41,069 bases of DNA, from contig NZ_JAJAEL010000035.1 in the NCBI RefSeq assembly GCF_020447205.1, positions 133,848-174,916 on the forward strand, given 5' to 3'. The notes beneath the pieces are model-generated. The model was given only the letters and a program-made list of their open reading frames with translations. It made no database searches and was not told the DNA's origin. Positions 10,186-17,915 of this stretch are shown one piece after another (within the stretch, counting starts at the first letter, position 1; each line of letters starts with the position of its first letter). Made by a program: the position numbers and the translations under genes. The DNA comes from Thalassolituus alkanivorans. GTDB taxonomy: Bacteria; Pseudomonadota; Gammaproteobacteria; Pseudomonadales; Oceanobacteraceae.

Positions 10186-10297
10186 TTGAGGTTTTCTCCA
10201 ATGTTTAAAGCAATGTTTGCTGATAACCGGGGTCGGACGGTACAGACAGAGCCTGCTTCGCCCTCATCCCCAAACTGTATTTTCGTTGTGTTTCGCT

Positions 10298-10326
10298 TAT
10301 TGGGGGTGGCACACAACCTTTTCAAC
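10298..10326 (-). promoter_or_regulatory. Sigma-32 (RpoH) heat-shock promoter of groESL
   Basis: Read on the minus strand, GTTGAAA (10326-10320) is followed after 13 bases by CCCCCAATA (10306-10298), close to the RpoH consensus CTTGAAA...CCCCATNT. No CIRCE repeat is visible between here and groES, so control by RpoH rather than HrcA is expected. Confidence 0.8.
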
Positions 10327-10344
10327 ACCCCCGGTTAAAAAATT

Positions 10345-10824
10345 TCAGTCTTCGCGACGATATTCGCCGTCGATAATGGTCGGACGGTGCTGATTCGGGT
10401 GAATACGGTCCGGTTGCTCGTTTTCGCCATAGACATCACGCGGGCCACGGCCTGCGCCCATGCCCCCCATCATCTGAGGTTTGAGCATTTTCAGCACCGA
10501 ACCGGCAAAGTGGCCACGCACGCCGGGCAATAACAGGGTAAAGCCGATGGCATCGGTGACAAATCCCGGAGTAATCAGCAAGGCACCCGCCAGTGCCAGC
10601 AAAAAGCCTTCCGCCAGTTCCTGTGCAGGTAACTGCCCTTCCTGCAGACGCTGACCAGCACGCATCAGCGTCGCCAGCCCCTGAGCACGCAGCAGGGTAA
10701 CGCCAATAATGGCGGTAAGGAAAATAAGCGCCAGCGTCCACAGCACACCGATATGGGAGCCAACTTTGATCAGAACCGCCAGTTCAATCATCGGCACCAG
10801 AATAAAGATTAATAACAAAGGCAC
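10345..10824 (-). CDS. fxsA: FxsA family membrane protein
   Basis: A 159-aa inner-membrane protein, the same size as E. coli FxsA (about 158 aa), known for lifting F-plasmid exclusion of phage T7. The conserved LLLIFILVPMIELAVLIKVG and LLRAQGLATLM segments and LITPGFVTDAIGFTLLLPGVR mark the family; the C-terminus is polar. I chose GTG at 10824 (GGAG 6 bases upstream), which matches the family N-terminus; a longer frame to 10920 adds 32 low-quality residues. It lies upstream of groESL, as in many gammaproteobacteria. Confidence 0.88.
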   Translation of the reverse strand: MPLLLIFILVPMIELAVLIKVGSHIGVLWTLALIFLTAIIGVTLLRAQGLATLMRAGQRLQEGQLPAQELAEGFLLALAGALLITPGFVTDAIGFTLLLPGVRGHFAGSVLKMLKPQMMGGMGAGRGPRDVYGENEQPDRIHPNQHRPTIIDGEYRRED

Positions 10825-10951
10825 AGGCAGCTCCGTGAGGTCAGTGCTTGAATGGCCGCCGGGTCTGTTGGCTGACTGTGCAGCAGAAGATGGCGGGTGG
10901 TAACAGCTATATGGGATCAAGGGCGGAGATTACAAGGCAAAGGGGCTGGCT

Positions 10952-10984
10952 CAGGGCCTGTTAACACGAATTAAACAGGCCCTG
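10952..10984. repeat. Solo REP-like palindrome
   Basis: CAGGGCCTGTT (10952-10962) pairs with AACAGGCCCTG (10974-10984) around an 11-base AT-rich loop. The core 10954-10982 closely matches the left terminal unit at 11658-11688 and the right terminal unit near 11891-11920 of the larger element. It sits between divergent fxsA and the acetyltransferase gene. Confidence 0.75.
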
Positions 10985-11108
10985 GCGTCATAAAATGTCA
11001 ACACTGCCGGTCATTCCACGCAGCACAGGATGCGATGCTTTACGCCACGGACCGGAACTCCTACAGTACGGCACTGCTGAGTATCTTATTAAATCCGGAA
11101 TTGCTGTT

Positions 11109-11600
11109 GTGTCTGAACAATCTGAACAAATCGTTATTGCTGATCTGAACAATCCCCTTCATGCCAGCGCCATGATCGAGGTGCTGAACCACTATGCCGA
11201 CGGCATTATGGGTGGCGGTGAAAAACTGTCTGACTTTACCCGTGCTAATCTGGCGGCTGAGCTGGCCAGGCGCCCGAATGTGCACGTGGTACTGGCCTTT
11301 ATTGATGATGAGCCGGCGGGACTGGTGATTTCCATCGAAGGTTTTTCAACCTTCTCCTGCAAACCACTGCTGAATGTGCACGACGTTGCCGTAATGGAAA
11401 AATTCCAGGGCCGTGGTCTATCCAAGCGCATTATGAATAAAACCGAAGAGATCGCCCGCGAACTCGGCTGCTGCAAGCTGACGCTGGAAGTGCTGGAAGG
11501 TAATAAGGTGGCGCAGAACGCATACCGCTCACTGGGCTATGCCAGCTATGAGCTGGATGCGGCCATGGGTAAAGCGATGTTCTGGCAGAAATACCTTTAA
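11109..11600 (+). CDS. GNAT family N-acetyltransferase
   Basis: A 163-aa cytoplasmic acetyl-CoA-dependent transferase; the substrate is unknown. Near the N-terminus it has HYADGIMGGGEKLS, then the core strands ending LLNVHDVAV, the acetyl-CoA loop EKFQGRGLSKRIM, and CCKLTLEVLEGNKVAQNAY followed by LGY, the standard GNAT motif B. The reading frame is open back to an ATG at 10995 (201 aa), but that ATG has no ribosome site and the added 38 residues are not part of the fold. GTG at 11109 with CCGGA upstream fits the family better. A strong hairpin follows. Confidence 0.85.
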   Translation: MSEQSEQIVIADLNNPLHASAMIEVLNHYADGIMGGGEKLSDFTRANLAAELARRPNVHVVLAFIDDEPAGLVISIEGFSTFSCKPLLNVHDVAVMEKFQGRGLSKRIMNKTEEIARELGCCKLTLEVLEGNKVAQNAYRSLGYASYELDAAMGKAMFWQKYL

Positions 11601-11629
11601 GCCGTTTAAGGCTGCAGGAAACACCAGAC

Positions 11630-11656
11630 AACAGCGGCGGCCAGGCCGCCGCTGTT
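11630..11656 (+). terminator. Very strong hairpin after the acetyltransferase gene
   Basis: A 13-bp perfect stem (AACAGCGGCGGCC with GGCCGCCGCTGTT) separated by one base. No T run follows; instead the palindromic element starts two bases on, so its insertion may have displaced the downstream T-rich part. Confidence 0.6.
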
Positions 11657-11657
11657 A

Positions 11658-11920
11658 GGGCCTGTTAACACTAATTGAATCAGGCCTGCTGAGAGCCAGT
11701 TTTTCTCAGAACAAGGAGTGAGGAGTGATATTAGCGGGCTAAATGAATGACAAACGACGATGTTAATGGGAAAACTGGCCTCAGCCCGAAGGGTTATGGC
11801 TAAAAATTCCTCACCCAGCGTTGCTGTTCGTTTGCTTAACCCGTTAGGCCACACTCTCAGCGCCTTGTCTGAGAAGTTTTTAGCCGATAACAGGCTTGTT
11901 TAATTAATGTTAACAGGCCC
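11658..11920. mobile_element. 263-bp MITE- or BIME-like element with inverted ends
   Basis: The left end GGGCCTGTTAACACTAATT and the right end (reverse complement GGGCCTGTTAACATTAATT) form terminal inverted repeats of about 30 bp, with the dinucleotide TA on both outer sides (11656-11657 and 11921-11922). Subterminal inverted repeats also pair: TCTCAGAACAAGG at 11704-11716 with CCTTGTCTGAGA at 11863-11874. No transposase or convincing gene is inside. Each terminal unit is itself an imperfect palindrome like the solo copy at 10952, so it may be two REP units around a spacer (BIME) or a non-autonomous IS derivative with a TA target duplication. Confidence 0.75.
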
Positions 11921-11925
11921 TAGTA

Positions 11926-12621
11926 TCAGCCGAGTAACTGCAGCAGATTATCCACCACCCAGTCAGGCCGGGCGCTGTGAATATCTTCGCCGTGGTTATA
12001 GCCGTAAGTGACGGCAACACTGGCAATACCCGCCGCTTTTGCCGCCTGAATATCGTTACGTGAATCACCGATCATCAGCGCCTGTTGCGGTGTCACATTC
12101 TGCGTCTGGCAGGCGTGTAACAAAGGCATGGCTGATGGTTTTTTCTCGGCCAGATCATCGCCGCACAACACCTGAACGAAGTACTCTTCCCAGCCCAGTG
12201 ATTGCAGTAAAGGCAGGGTAAATAAACGCGGTTTATTGGTAATCAACACCTTGGGCACCGACACCTGCTGCAACCACTCGCTAACGCCCGGATATGCGCC
12301 GGTGGCATGATGCAGGGCATTCAGATACGCCTGATCGAACAGCGCCCGCGCCGGTTGCACATGCCCGGTGGCCAACGCCACGGCAGCCTGTTCATCACCG
12401 TCGCAGAGGGCACGACGGATCAGCATATCCGCACCGTTACCGACCCAGTGGCTGACGTTTTCTTTGCCGGCGGCTGCACGGCCAAGACCTGCCAGCATAA
12501 TATCCACCGCGGCCGCCAGATCGGGCACACTGTCAATCAGTGTGCCATCCAGATCCAGCAGCAATAACTGCGGGCCTGAAGCCACTGTAAAATGCGCACT
12601 CAGCGCAGCATTCCAGCGCAT
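11926..12621 (-). CDS. gph: Phosphoglycolate phosphatase (HAD family)
   Basis: This 231-aa HAD hydrolase removes phosphate from 2-phosphoglycolate. Motif I is LLLLDLDGTLIDSVPDL, motif II lies in VLITNKP, motif III Lys in DLAEKKPSAMPLL, and motif IV is MIGDSRNDIQAA. Length and the helical cap after motif I are normal for Gph. It starts three bases after the rpe stop, giving the conserved rpe-gph operon. In Pseudomonas relatives trpE follows; here the palindromic element lies directly beyond the stop codon. Confidence 0.9.
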   Translation of the reverse strand: MRWNAALSAHFTVASGPQLLLLDLDGTLIDSVPDLAAAVDIMLAGLGRAAAGKENVSHWVGNGADMLIRRALCDGDEQAAVALATGHVQPARALFDQAYLNALHHATGAYPGVSEWLQQVSVPKVLITNKPRLFTLPLLQSLGWEEYFVQVLCGDDLAEKKPSAMPLLHACQTQNVTPQQALMIGDSRNDIQAAKAAGIASVAVTYGYNHGEDIHSARPDWVVDNLLQLLG

Positions 12622-12624
12622 CCG

Positions 12625-13299
12625 TTACTTCGCCGCAGCAGCGATTTCTGCACGCATCTGATCGATAACGGTTTTGTAATCCGGCGCATTAAAAATGGCA
12701 GAACCGGCGACAAACATATCGGCACCGGCAGCGGTGATTTCGCGGATATTATCGGCCTTAACACCACCGTCGATTTCCAGACGGATGTCCAGACCCGATG
12801 CATCAATTTTGGCGCGCGCTTCACGCAGTTTATCCAGTGTGGCCGGAATAAAAGACTGACCACCAAAACCCGGGTTAACCGACATCAGCAGCACCACATC
12901 CAGCTTATCCATCACATAGTCCATGTAATGCAGTGGTGTTGCCGGGTTAAACACCAGGCCCGCCTTACAGCCCGCCGATTTAATCAGCTGCAGGCTGCGG
13001 TCGATATGCTCAGACGCTTCCGGGTGGAAGGTGATATAGGTTGCACCGGCTTCAATAAAATCGCCGATCAGACGATCCACCGGCTTTACCATCAGGTGCA
13101 CATCAATCGGTGCCTTGATGCCATGATTGCGCAGCGCTTTACACACCATCGGGCCGATGGTCAGGTTCGGTACGTAGTGGTTATCCATCACGTCGAAGTG
13201 CACCACGTCGGCTCCGGCGGCCAGTACGTTTTCAACTTCTTCACCCAGACGGGCAAAGTCGGCAGACAGAATGGACGGTGCAATCAGGAAGTCTTTCAT
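12625..13299 (-). CDS. rpe: Ribulose-phosphate 3-epimerase
   Basis: This 224-aa TIM-barrel enzyme interconverts ribulose 5-phosphate and xylulose 5-phosphate. Motifs visible are [38 protein letters not shown], a His in [20 protein letters not shown] and [12 protein letters not shown], covering the metal and phosphate ligands. The ATG at 13299 has CCGGA upstream and gives the usual N-terminus; an earlier TTG is possible. It is the first gene of rpe-gph. Confidence 0.96.
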   Translation of the reverse strand: MKDFLIAPSILSADFARLGEEVENVLAAGADVVHFDVMDNHYVPNLTIGPMVCKALRNHGIKAPIDVHLMVKPVDRLIGDFIEAGATYITFHPEASEHIDRSLQLIKSAGCKAGLVFNPATPLHYMDYVMDKLDVVLLMSVNPGFGGQSFIPATLDKLREARAKIDASGLDIRLEIDGGVKADNIREITAAGADMFVAGSAIFNAPDYKTVIDQMRAEIAAAAK

Positions 13300-13452
13300 C
13301 AGCGGTTCCGGCAAAGAGAAATTCAGCGCGCATTGTAAGGTCTGAGCGCGGCGAACACTACCGCCGGCAACACCATGTCAGCCACAGCCAGAAAACAGGA
13401 ACGGCTTTTGCTGTAAGCCTGAAAAGCGTCAGTTTTTAAGGATTTTACGCCC

Positions 13453-14814
13453 ATGACGGCTCTCTCAGGGTTGCTGAAAAACCTGCTCAAAGCCTTGCCC
13501 GCTCTGCTGTTGCTGGGCAGCTGTGTGCTTTATGCCGCAGACGGTGACGATACCGGCGGCAACGGCAACAATGACAACAGCGGCAATGAGAGCGGTCAGC
13601 CAGTGCCGGCCAGTGACGCAGTATTACCGGATACTGCAGAAGCGCCTGCGGCAACAGAAGATCCGCAGTCACCGGAAGATCCGAATCAAACCGCCGTAAA
13701 GCAACTGCCGCGGGTTGTTCCGAATCCGGACGCCAGCCGCCATTACGGTCTGCTGCAATATCTGCAACTGCACAGCCGTGAATCCGAACTGGTCAGACTG
13801 GTTGCCGCCGAAAGTGAATTTTACGGCCTGCTGTTAACCGAAACCCGTGGCCAGCCTCAGGGCGGCGTGCTGATTCTGCACGACAATGGCCAGCACGGGC
13901 ACTGGCCGGAAATCGTCGCGCCGCTGCGTGAAACCCTGCCGGCTTATGGCTGGACCACCCTGAGCATCGAACTGCCGGAGCAACCTGTAGCACAGCCACC
14001 GGCACGCACCAGTACGGCCGAATATACGGCCGCCGCCACGCCGGCAACCACAGAAGTTCCTGAAGCAACCCTTGCCGACAATGCCGCAGAGCCTTCTGAA
14101 GCGTCACCGCCGGCAGCAACACCAGCCGCGGACAGCGTCGACAGCAATGGCATCAGTGCTGTTGAAAAAACCTCCAGCGACGGACAGGACAGTGCATTTA
14201 ATGCCGCCGAACCGGCCTTACCAAGACTGAGCGGACTACCACCGTTGCCAACCGCAGATGAACCGCAGACAGCGGCACCGGCAGAGAAAACGGACCCCAA
14301 CGAACGCTACCGCGAGCAGATGCAGGACCGTATCCGGCAAGGCATCAGCTTTCTCAATCAGCGCGGTCAGCTCAATATTGTGGTGATTGCCTGTGGTAAC
14401 AGCGCTAACTGGGCGGCTGATTTTTTACTGGCGCGCAGCAAGAACGGCGCGACAAGTAAAACGGCAGGCAATGCAGGCAGCCAAAGTAAAGCACAGGAGC
14501 GCGGACTGGCACTGATTCTGATTGATGCCCTGGATAACCCGCTGTCTCCCGTGCCACTGAATCAGCAACTGGTGCGGCTGGATCTGCCATTACTCGATCT
14601 GATCAGCGAGCAGAGCATCAGCCCTGTTTATGCTACTCAGCAACGCGCCGGCAGCATGCGGCATAAACAACGCCTGCAATATCAGCAAATCGAAATTCCG
14701 GCATTTGATCTGAATTACGACGACAGCAACCTGATCGTGCGCCGCGTGCGTGGCTGGCTGAAAACCAATGCTGCGGGCACTGAATTACCGAACCAGAAGA
14801 TAACCGCGAACTGA
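13453..14814 (+). CDS. DUF3530 family exported alpha/beta-hydrolase-like protein
   Basis: A 453-aa protein with a signal peptide (KNLLKALPALLLLGSCVLYA; cleavage near residue 29) and a Gly/Asn/Ser-rich linker. The family core starts around residue 110 (ESEFYGLLLTE, GGVLILHDNGQHGHWPEIV, GWTTLSIELPE). A Pro/Thr/Ala-rich insertion of about 90 residues (about 177-277) follows, then a second folded part with NIVVIACGNSANWAADFLL, where hydrolases have the nucleophile elbow; GNSAN lies at that place, and LILIDALDNPL follows. Likely periplasmic. It is divergent from rpe and followed by the chemoreceptor-like gene. Confidence 0.8.
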   Translation: MTALSGLLKNLLKALPALLLLGSCVLYAADGDDTGGNGNNDNSGNESGQPVPASDAVLPDTAEAPAATEDPQSPEDPNQTAVKQLPRVVPNPDASRHYGLLQYLQLHSRESELVRLVAAESEFYGLLLTETRGQPQGGVLILHDNGQHGHWPEIVAPLRETLPAYGWTTLSIELPEQPVAQPPARTSTAEYTAAATPATTEVPEATLADNAAEPSEASPPAATPAADSVDSNGISAVEKTSSDGQDSAFNAAEPALPRLSGLPPLPTADEPQTAAPAEKTDPNERYREQMQDRIRQGISFLNQRGQLNIVVIACGNSANWAADFLLARSKNGATSKTAGNAGSQSKAQERGLALILIDALDNPLSPVPLNQQLVRLDLPLLDLISEQSISPVYATQQRAGSMRHKQRLQYQQIEIPAFDLNYDDSNLIVRRVRGWLKTNAAGTELPNQKITAN

Positions 14815-14895
14815 TCTGCGGAGATAACAGAAAAACTATCTATACTTTTCAGTATTCGCGCTCAGATACCAGAGCCCCTGCCGGACACACTGATT

Positions 14896-15495
14896 ATGGC
14901 TACACCTATTTTTGTTACCGCTGCCAGCATTGCCGCCGAATTACATCAGGCCATGCTGGAAGCCAAAGGACTGGCCCTGACAGCCAAAAACGCCCGTGCG
15001 CTGGCCGTCCGAGCCGGTTCCAAAACCGTAGGTTTTAAGGCAATTACGCATTTTATTGATGAGCTGGCATCCGACATTATCCGCCAGTCGCAATATATTA
15101 ACGGCGTCTCTGAGCATTTATCCCATAACGCGGTGGCTCTGTGGCGCGCCAGTACCGCCGCCGACAAATTTGGCTGGGTCGCCGACCAGCACAGCCAGAA
15201 CCTCGGTTCGCTGACTGTTTCGATGCAGAACTGCTATAAACAGCGCGAGACGTTGTCGCAAACCCTCAGCCGTGGTCTGCGTGAACTGGAGCAACAGCTG
15301 GAAGAAGGCGATAAACACATCCGCACCGCCAATCTGATTGCCACTTCCAGCAAAGTAGAAGCCGCCTCAGCCGGTGATTTCCGTAATCAGCTGGAGGTGA
15401 TTGCGCAAAATATTACCGATACCGCCGACAAAATCCGCGCTCACCTGAGCCAGGCCAGACGCCTGCTCGGGCAGCGGCAAAAACACACACAATAA
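14896..15495 (+). CDS. Small soluble protein with methyl-accepting chemotaxis protein-like signalling sequence
   Basis: A 199-aa, mostly helical protein without membrane segments or a sensor domain. Residues 142-182 (IRTANLIATSSKVEAASAG, then FRNQLEVIAQNITDTADKI) align by eye with the hairpin tip of chemoreceptors (TNLLALNAAIEAARAGE, then GRGFAVVADEVR.LA). Residues 23-62 (KGLALTAKNARALAVRAG, GFKAITHFIDELASDI) show the same pattern, so there seem to be two tip-like segments joined by a coiled-coil-like stretch. It likely acts in the cytoplasm as a signalling partner of the di-iron protein encoded 37 bases downstream. The conserved CheA/CheW contact residues are changed, so binding to a chemotaxis array is not assured. 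Confidence 0.7.
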   Translation: MATPIFVTAASIAAELHQAMLEAKGLALTAKNARALAVRAGSKTVGFKAITHFIDELASDIIRQSQYINGVSEHLSHNAVALWRASTAADKFGWVADQHSQNLGSLTVSMQNCYKQRETLSQTLSRGLRELEQQLEEGDKHIRTANLIATSSKVEAASAGDFRNQLEVIAQNITDTADKIRAHLSQARRLLGQRQKHTQ

Positions 15496-15532
15496 TCCGC
15501 AACGGACGATAAACAGGATAAGGAATCGCACT

Positions 15533-16270
15533 ATGCTGGCAACCACGCTGTATGAAGACGGTGATCACCGCTGGATTATGTTCGGCCGCGACCCACATAA
15601 AGCCGAAGGTATTATCGATACCAATCAATATCTGATTCAGAGTGGTGATCAGACCATTCTGCTGGATCCGGGCGGTATTGAGCTCTTCGCCCCGATGTTG
15701 TCAGCGGTATTAAAATTCGTCCCCGCCGAACAGATCACACATTTATTTGCCTCGCATCAGGATCCCGACATAATCTCGTCGCTGGGTTTATGGGATCAGG
15801 CATTACCCAATGCCAAGCTTTACTCCCCCTGGTTATGGGAAAGTTTTATCCGTCACTTCGGTATGGAAAAAATAGAGTATTGCTCAATTCCGGATGAAGG
15901 TATGACGCTGAATCTGGGCCGCATTCAGCTGCAGTTTATTCCTGCCCATTATCTGCATTCTTCCGGCAATTTTAATGTCTATGATCCGAAAGCTAAAATA
16001 TTAATGAGTGGCGATATCGGAGCGGCGATGGAATCCACCGATGCTCCGCTTTGGGTCGACAATATGAGTACGCATATTCCCAAAATGCGTAAATTCCACC
16101 AGCGCTGGATGCCGTCGAATGAGGCAAAGCTGGACTGGGTTCGTCGCGTACGGCAACTGGATATTCAGATTATGGCACCACAGCATGGCCGCTTGTTTCA
16201 GCCGCCCTATGTGCACGAATTTCTGAACTGGTTTGAAGAGTTGCCGGTCGGCATTGCCATTAAAGGCTGA
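15533..16270 (+). CDS. ODP-type di-iron metallo-beta-lactamase-fold protein
   Basis: A 245-aa cytoplasmic protein of the flavodiiron-like metallo-beta-lactamase fold without a flavodoxin domain. Candidate metal ligands are His75, Asp77 and Asp79 (SHQDPD), His142 (LHSSG), Asp161 (MSGDIG) and His218 (PQHG); their spacing fits flavodiiron enzymes, with Asp replacing the usual Glu and Ile80 replacing the next His. This matches ODP proteins (oxygen-binding di-iron proteins), one of which is a chemotaxis oxygen/iron sensor in Treponema. The gene follows the chemoreceptor-like gene, supporting a sensor role. A hydrolase or NO/O2 reductase role is the alternative. It ends before a bidirectional terminator. 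Confidence 0.8.
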   Translation: MLATTLYEDGDHRWIMFGRDPHKAEGIIDTNQYLIQSGDQTILLDPGGIELFAPMLSAVLKFVPAEQITHLFASHQDPDIISSLGLWDQALPNAKLYSPWLWESFIRHFGMEKIEYCSIPDEGMTLNLGRIQLQFIPAHYLHSSGNFNVYDPKAKILMSGDIGAAMESTDAPLWVDNMSTHIPKMRKFHQRWMPSNEAKLDWVRRVRQLDIQIMAPQHGRLFQPPYVHEFLNWFEELPVGIAIKG

Positions 16271-16287
16271 AGGTAAGAGACAATAAT

Positions 16288-16328
16288 GCTGCCCTGACCG
16301 TGCATTAAGTACTATCAGGGCAGCGACT
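16288..16328. terminator. Bidirectional terminator between the di-iron gene and ampE
   Basis: GCTGCCCTGA (16288-16297) pairs with TCAGGGCAGC (16315-16324); a short T run follows on the plus strand. It separates convergent genes. Confidence 0.7.
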
Positions 16329-16343
16329 TTTAAACCGCTGTTA

Positions 16344-17219
16344 CTACAGCAACCACCCTCCTACCGTGGCCGCAGCGATCATCACCATCCAGATAGAGAC
16401 ACTGCGCAAATGCAGCTGATGCCATTCATCCAGCTCCCGTGCCGCCGCCTCACCATCGTCAGCCACACTGTGCCATTTTCTCTGCTCACCGTTATGGGAT
16501 AACGCACTGCTGGCGACGGAAAACAAAATATCGGCGCCACTCGCTTTCAGCTGCCATAAATACCCCTGCCAGACCGGCAGGGCACGCATAAAATTACCCG
16601 CCAGGCCATAAGTAAGTCCTAACAGACGAACCGGAATCCACTCCAGCCAGTGCAGGTAACGCCAGGCTTTCTGATCACAGTCGCTGGCGCGCGCATACTG
16701 CACACTGAACCAGGCCAGCAATACCCCGGCGACATCGGCAATCATGTACCAGAAAACCATCAGGAAAAAATATTCGAACCAGCGATGCAACAGCGCTTTA
16801 ATGACCTGCTCATTCATCTGCCCGGTGTCTTCCGTCACGCTGACTTCGGGAACAGCGAGAAATTTTTCCGCACAGTGATAAGCGCCCTGAGTATCCCCCT
16901 GCTGTAAATCTTCACGGTATTCCTGCAGGTGCCGTTCAATACCGATGTGCGAAAGAACGTACAGCAGCAACAGAATTTCCAGCGCGAAGCTGATTAATCC
17001 CCAGGCTAAATGTTCGATATACCAGAAACCAGCCGCTAACAGCATGGCCGGAATAACCACAACCAACGCATATTTGATATGCCGGGGAAAACGCTGAAAA
17101 AATCCCCGAGGCAGCCAAAAGCTGAGCCAGTGAGCAAAGGTTCTGCTACGGGTACTGCGCTGGGGTAACGGCAATTGCGATTGCAGTACCAGCGCAATAA
17201 AAACGATCAGAAATTTCAT
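16344..17219 (-). CDS. ampE: AmpE-like inner-membrane protein
   Basis: A 291-aa protein with four likely membrane segments (near residues 1-14, 50-90, 150-175 and 272-291), similar in size to E. coli AmpE (284 aa). The HRWFEYFFLMVFWYMIADVAGVLL region and the nearby RLLGLTYGLAGNF motif are typical of the AmpE/CobD-like family. AmpE accompanies AmpD in the beta-lactamase-induction locus but its biochemical role is unclear. It begins 9 bases after the ampD stop, so the two form an operon. Confidence 0.88.
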   Translation of the reverse strand: MKFLIVFIALVLQSQLPLPQRSTRSRTFAHWLSFWLPRGFFQRFPRHIKYALVVVIPAMLLAAGFWYIEHLAWGLISFALEILLLLYVLSHIGIERHLQEYREDLQQGDTQGAYHCAEKFLAVPEVSVTEDTGQMNEQVIKALLHRWFEYFFLMVFWYMIADVAGVLLAWFSVQYARASDCDQKAWRYLHWLEWIPVRLLGLTYGLAGNFMRALPVWQGYLWQLKASGADILFSVASSALSHNGEQRKWHSVADDGEAAARELDEWHQLHLRSVSIWMVMIAAATVGGWLL

Positions 17220-17228
17220 AACAGCCTC

Positions 17229-17786
17229 TCAATTGTCAGACAAAGCCAAGGTGCGGAATAAATATTGCCAGTCAAAAGCCGGACCCGGATCGGTTTTCCG
17301 CCCTGGCGCAATATGCTCGTGCCCGGTAATACGCGCACCGATAGCAGGATAGGCCTGCTGCAACGCTCTGATGACAGCAGCCAGCGTAACGTATTGCACC
17401 GCACTGTAGGCATCGGTGTCCGTACCCTCAAGCTCAATACCTACAGAATAGTCGTTGCAGTCTTCCCTGCCGTCATAAACCGAACGCCCGGCATGCCAGG
17501 CGCGGTCCTTAAAATTCACAAACTGGGTTACGGTTCCGTCGCGCTCGATCAGTAAGTGACTGGAAACCTGCAGAGAAGCGATTTCGGCAAAGTACGGATG
17601 CTCATCGACCGGCAATTCATTCTGAAAAAAACGCTGCACATAACCACCACCAAACTGGCCTGGCGGCAGGCTGATATTGTGAATCACCAACAGACTGATT
17701 TCACCCTCACTACCGGACGGGCGCGGGCCAAAGTTCGGTGACGGACACCAGCAGGCACTATCCAGACGCCCCTCACTCACTTTCAT
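17229..17786 (-). CDS. ampD: 1,6-anhydro-N-acetylmuramyl-L-alanine amidase AmpD
   Basis: This 185-aa zinc amidase cuts the anhydromuropeptide amide bond during cytoplasmic peptidoglycan recycling and so keeps AmpR-type induction low. Motifs: SPNFGPRP, LLVIHNISLPPGQFGGG with the first zinc His, SSHLLIERDGTVTQFV, and GHEHIAPGRKTDPGPAFDW with the second His and the Asp ligand. I chose ATG at 17786 with GGGAG 7 bases upstream, giving standard length; the frame extends to 17891 but adds no domain. No ampC or ampR is nearby. Confidence 0.95.
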   Translation of the reverse strand: MKVSEGRLDSACWCPSPNFGPRPSGSEGEISLLVIHNISLPPGQFGGGYVQRFFQNELPVDEHPYFAEIASLQVSSHLLIERDGTVTQFVNFKDRAWHAGRSVYDGREDCNDYSVGIELEGTDTDAYSAVQYVTLAAVIRALQQAYPAIGARITGHEHIAPGRKTDPGPAFDWQYLFRTLALSDN

Positions 17787-17915
17787 GCTTGTGCTCCCGG
17801 ATACCATGAACAAAGTCGACACCTTAGCGGTTTTTAACGGTGCCGTCAGTTTGGCAGCCCCGACGACAACCTTTATAGTGACCGCTGACACAACATGACA
17901 TAAAGAGAGAAGCGG

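Noticed and set aside
10186-10297. Search for a CIRCE/HrcA operator before groES
   Set aside because: No TTAGCACTC-N9-GAGTGCTAA-like inverted repeat is visible.
11836-11851. CTTAACCCGTTAGGCC resembling integron attC core boxes (RYYYAAC and GTTRRRY)
   Set aside because: The two boxes are almost adjacent rather than enclosing an attC-sized palindrome, no integrase is present, and the site lies inside the repeat element.
11606-11854. An 82-codon minus-strand frame inside the 263-bp element
   Set aside because: No ribosome site or known motif; it runs out through the terminal repeat into the hairpin, so it is more likely a chance frame in a non-coding element.
12592-13338. A 248-codon open frame on the plus strand opposite rpe
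   Set aside because: It mirrors the codon bias of rpe, which is clearly the real gene, and its composition is not protein-like.
17787-17915. Possible glycine riboswitch before the AGCS symporter
   Set aside because: The region is too short for a tandem glycine aptamer and shows no characteristic conserved core.
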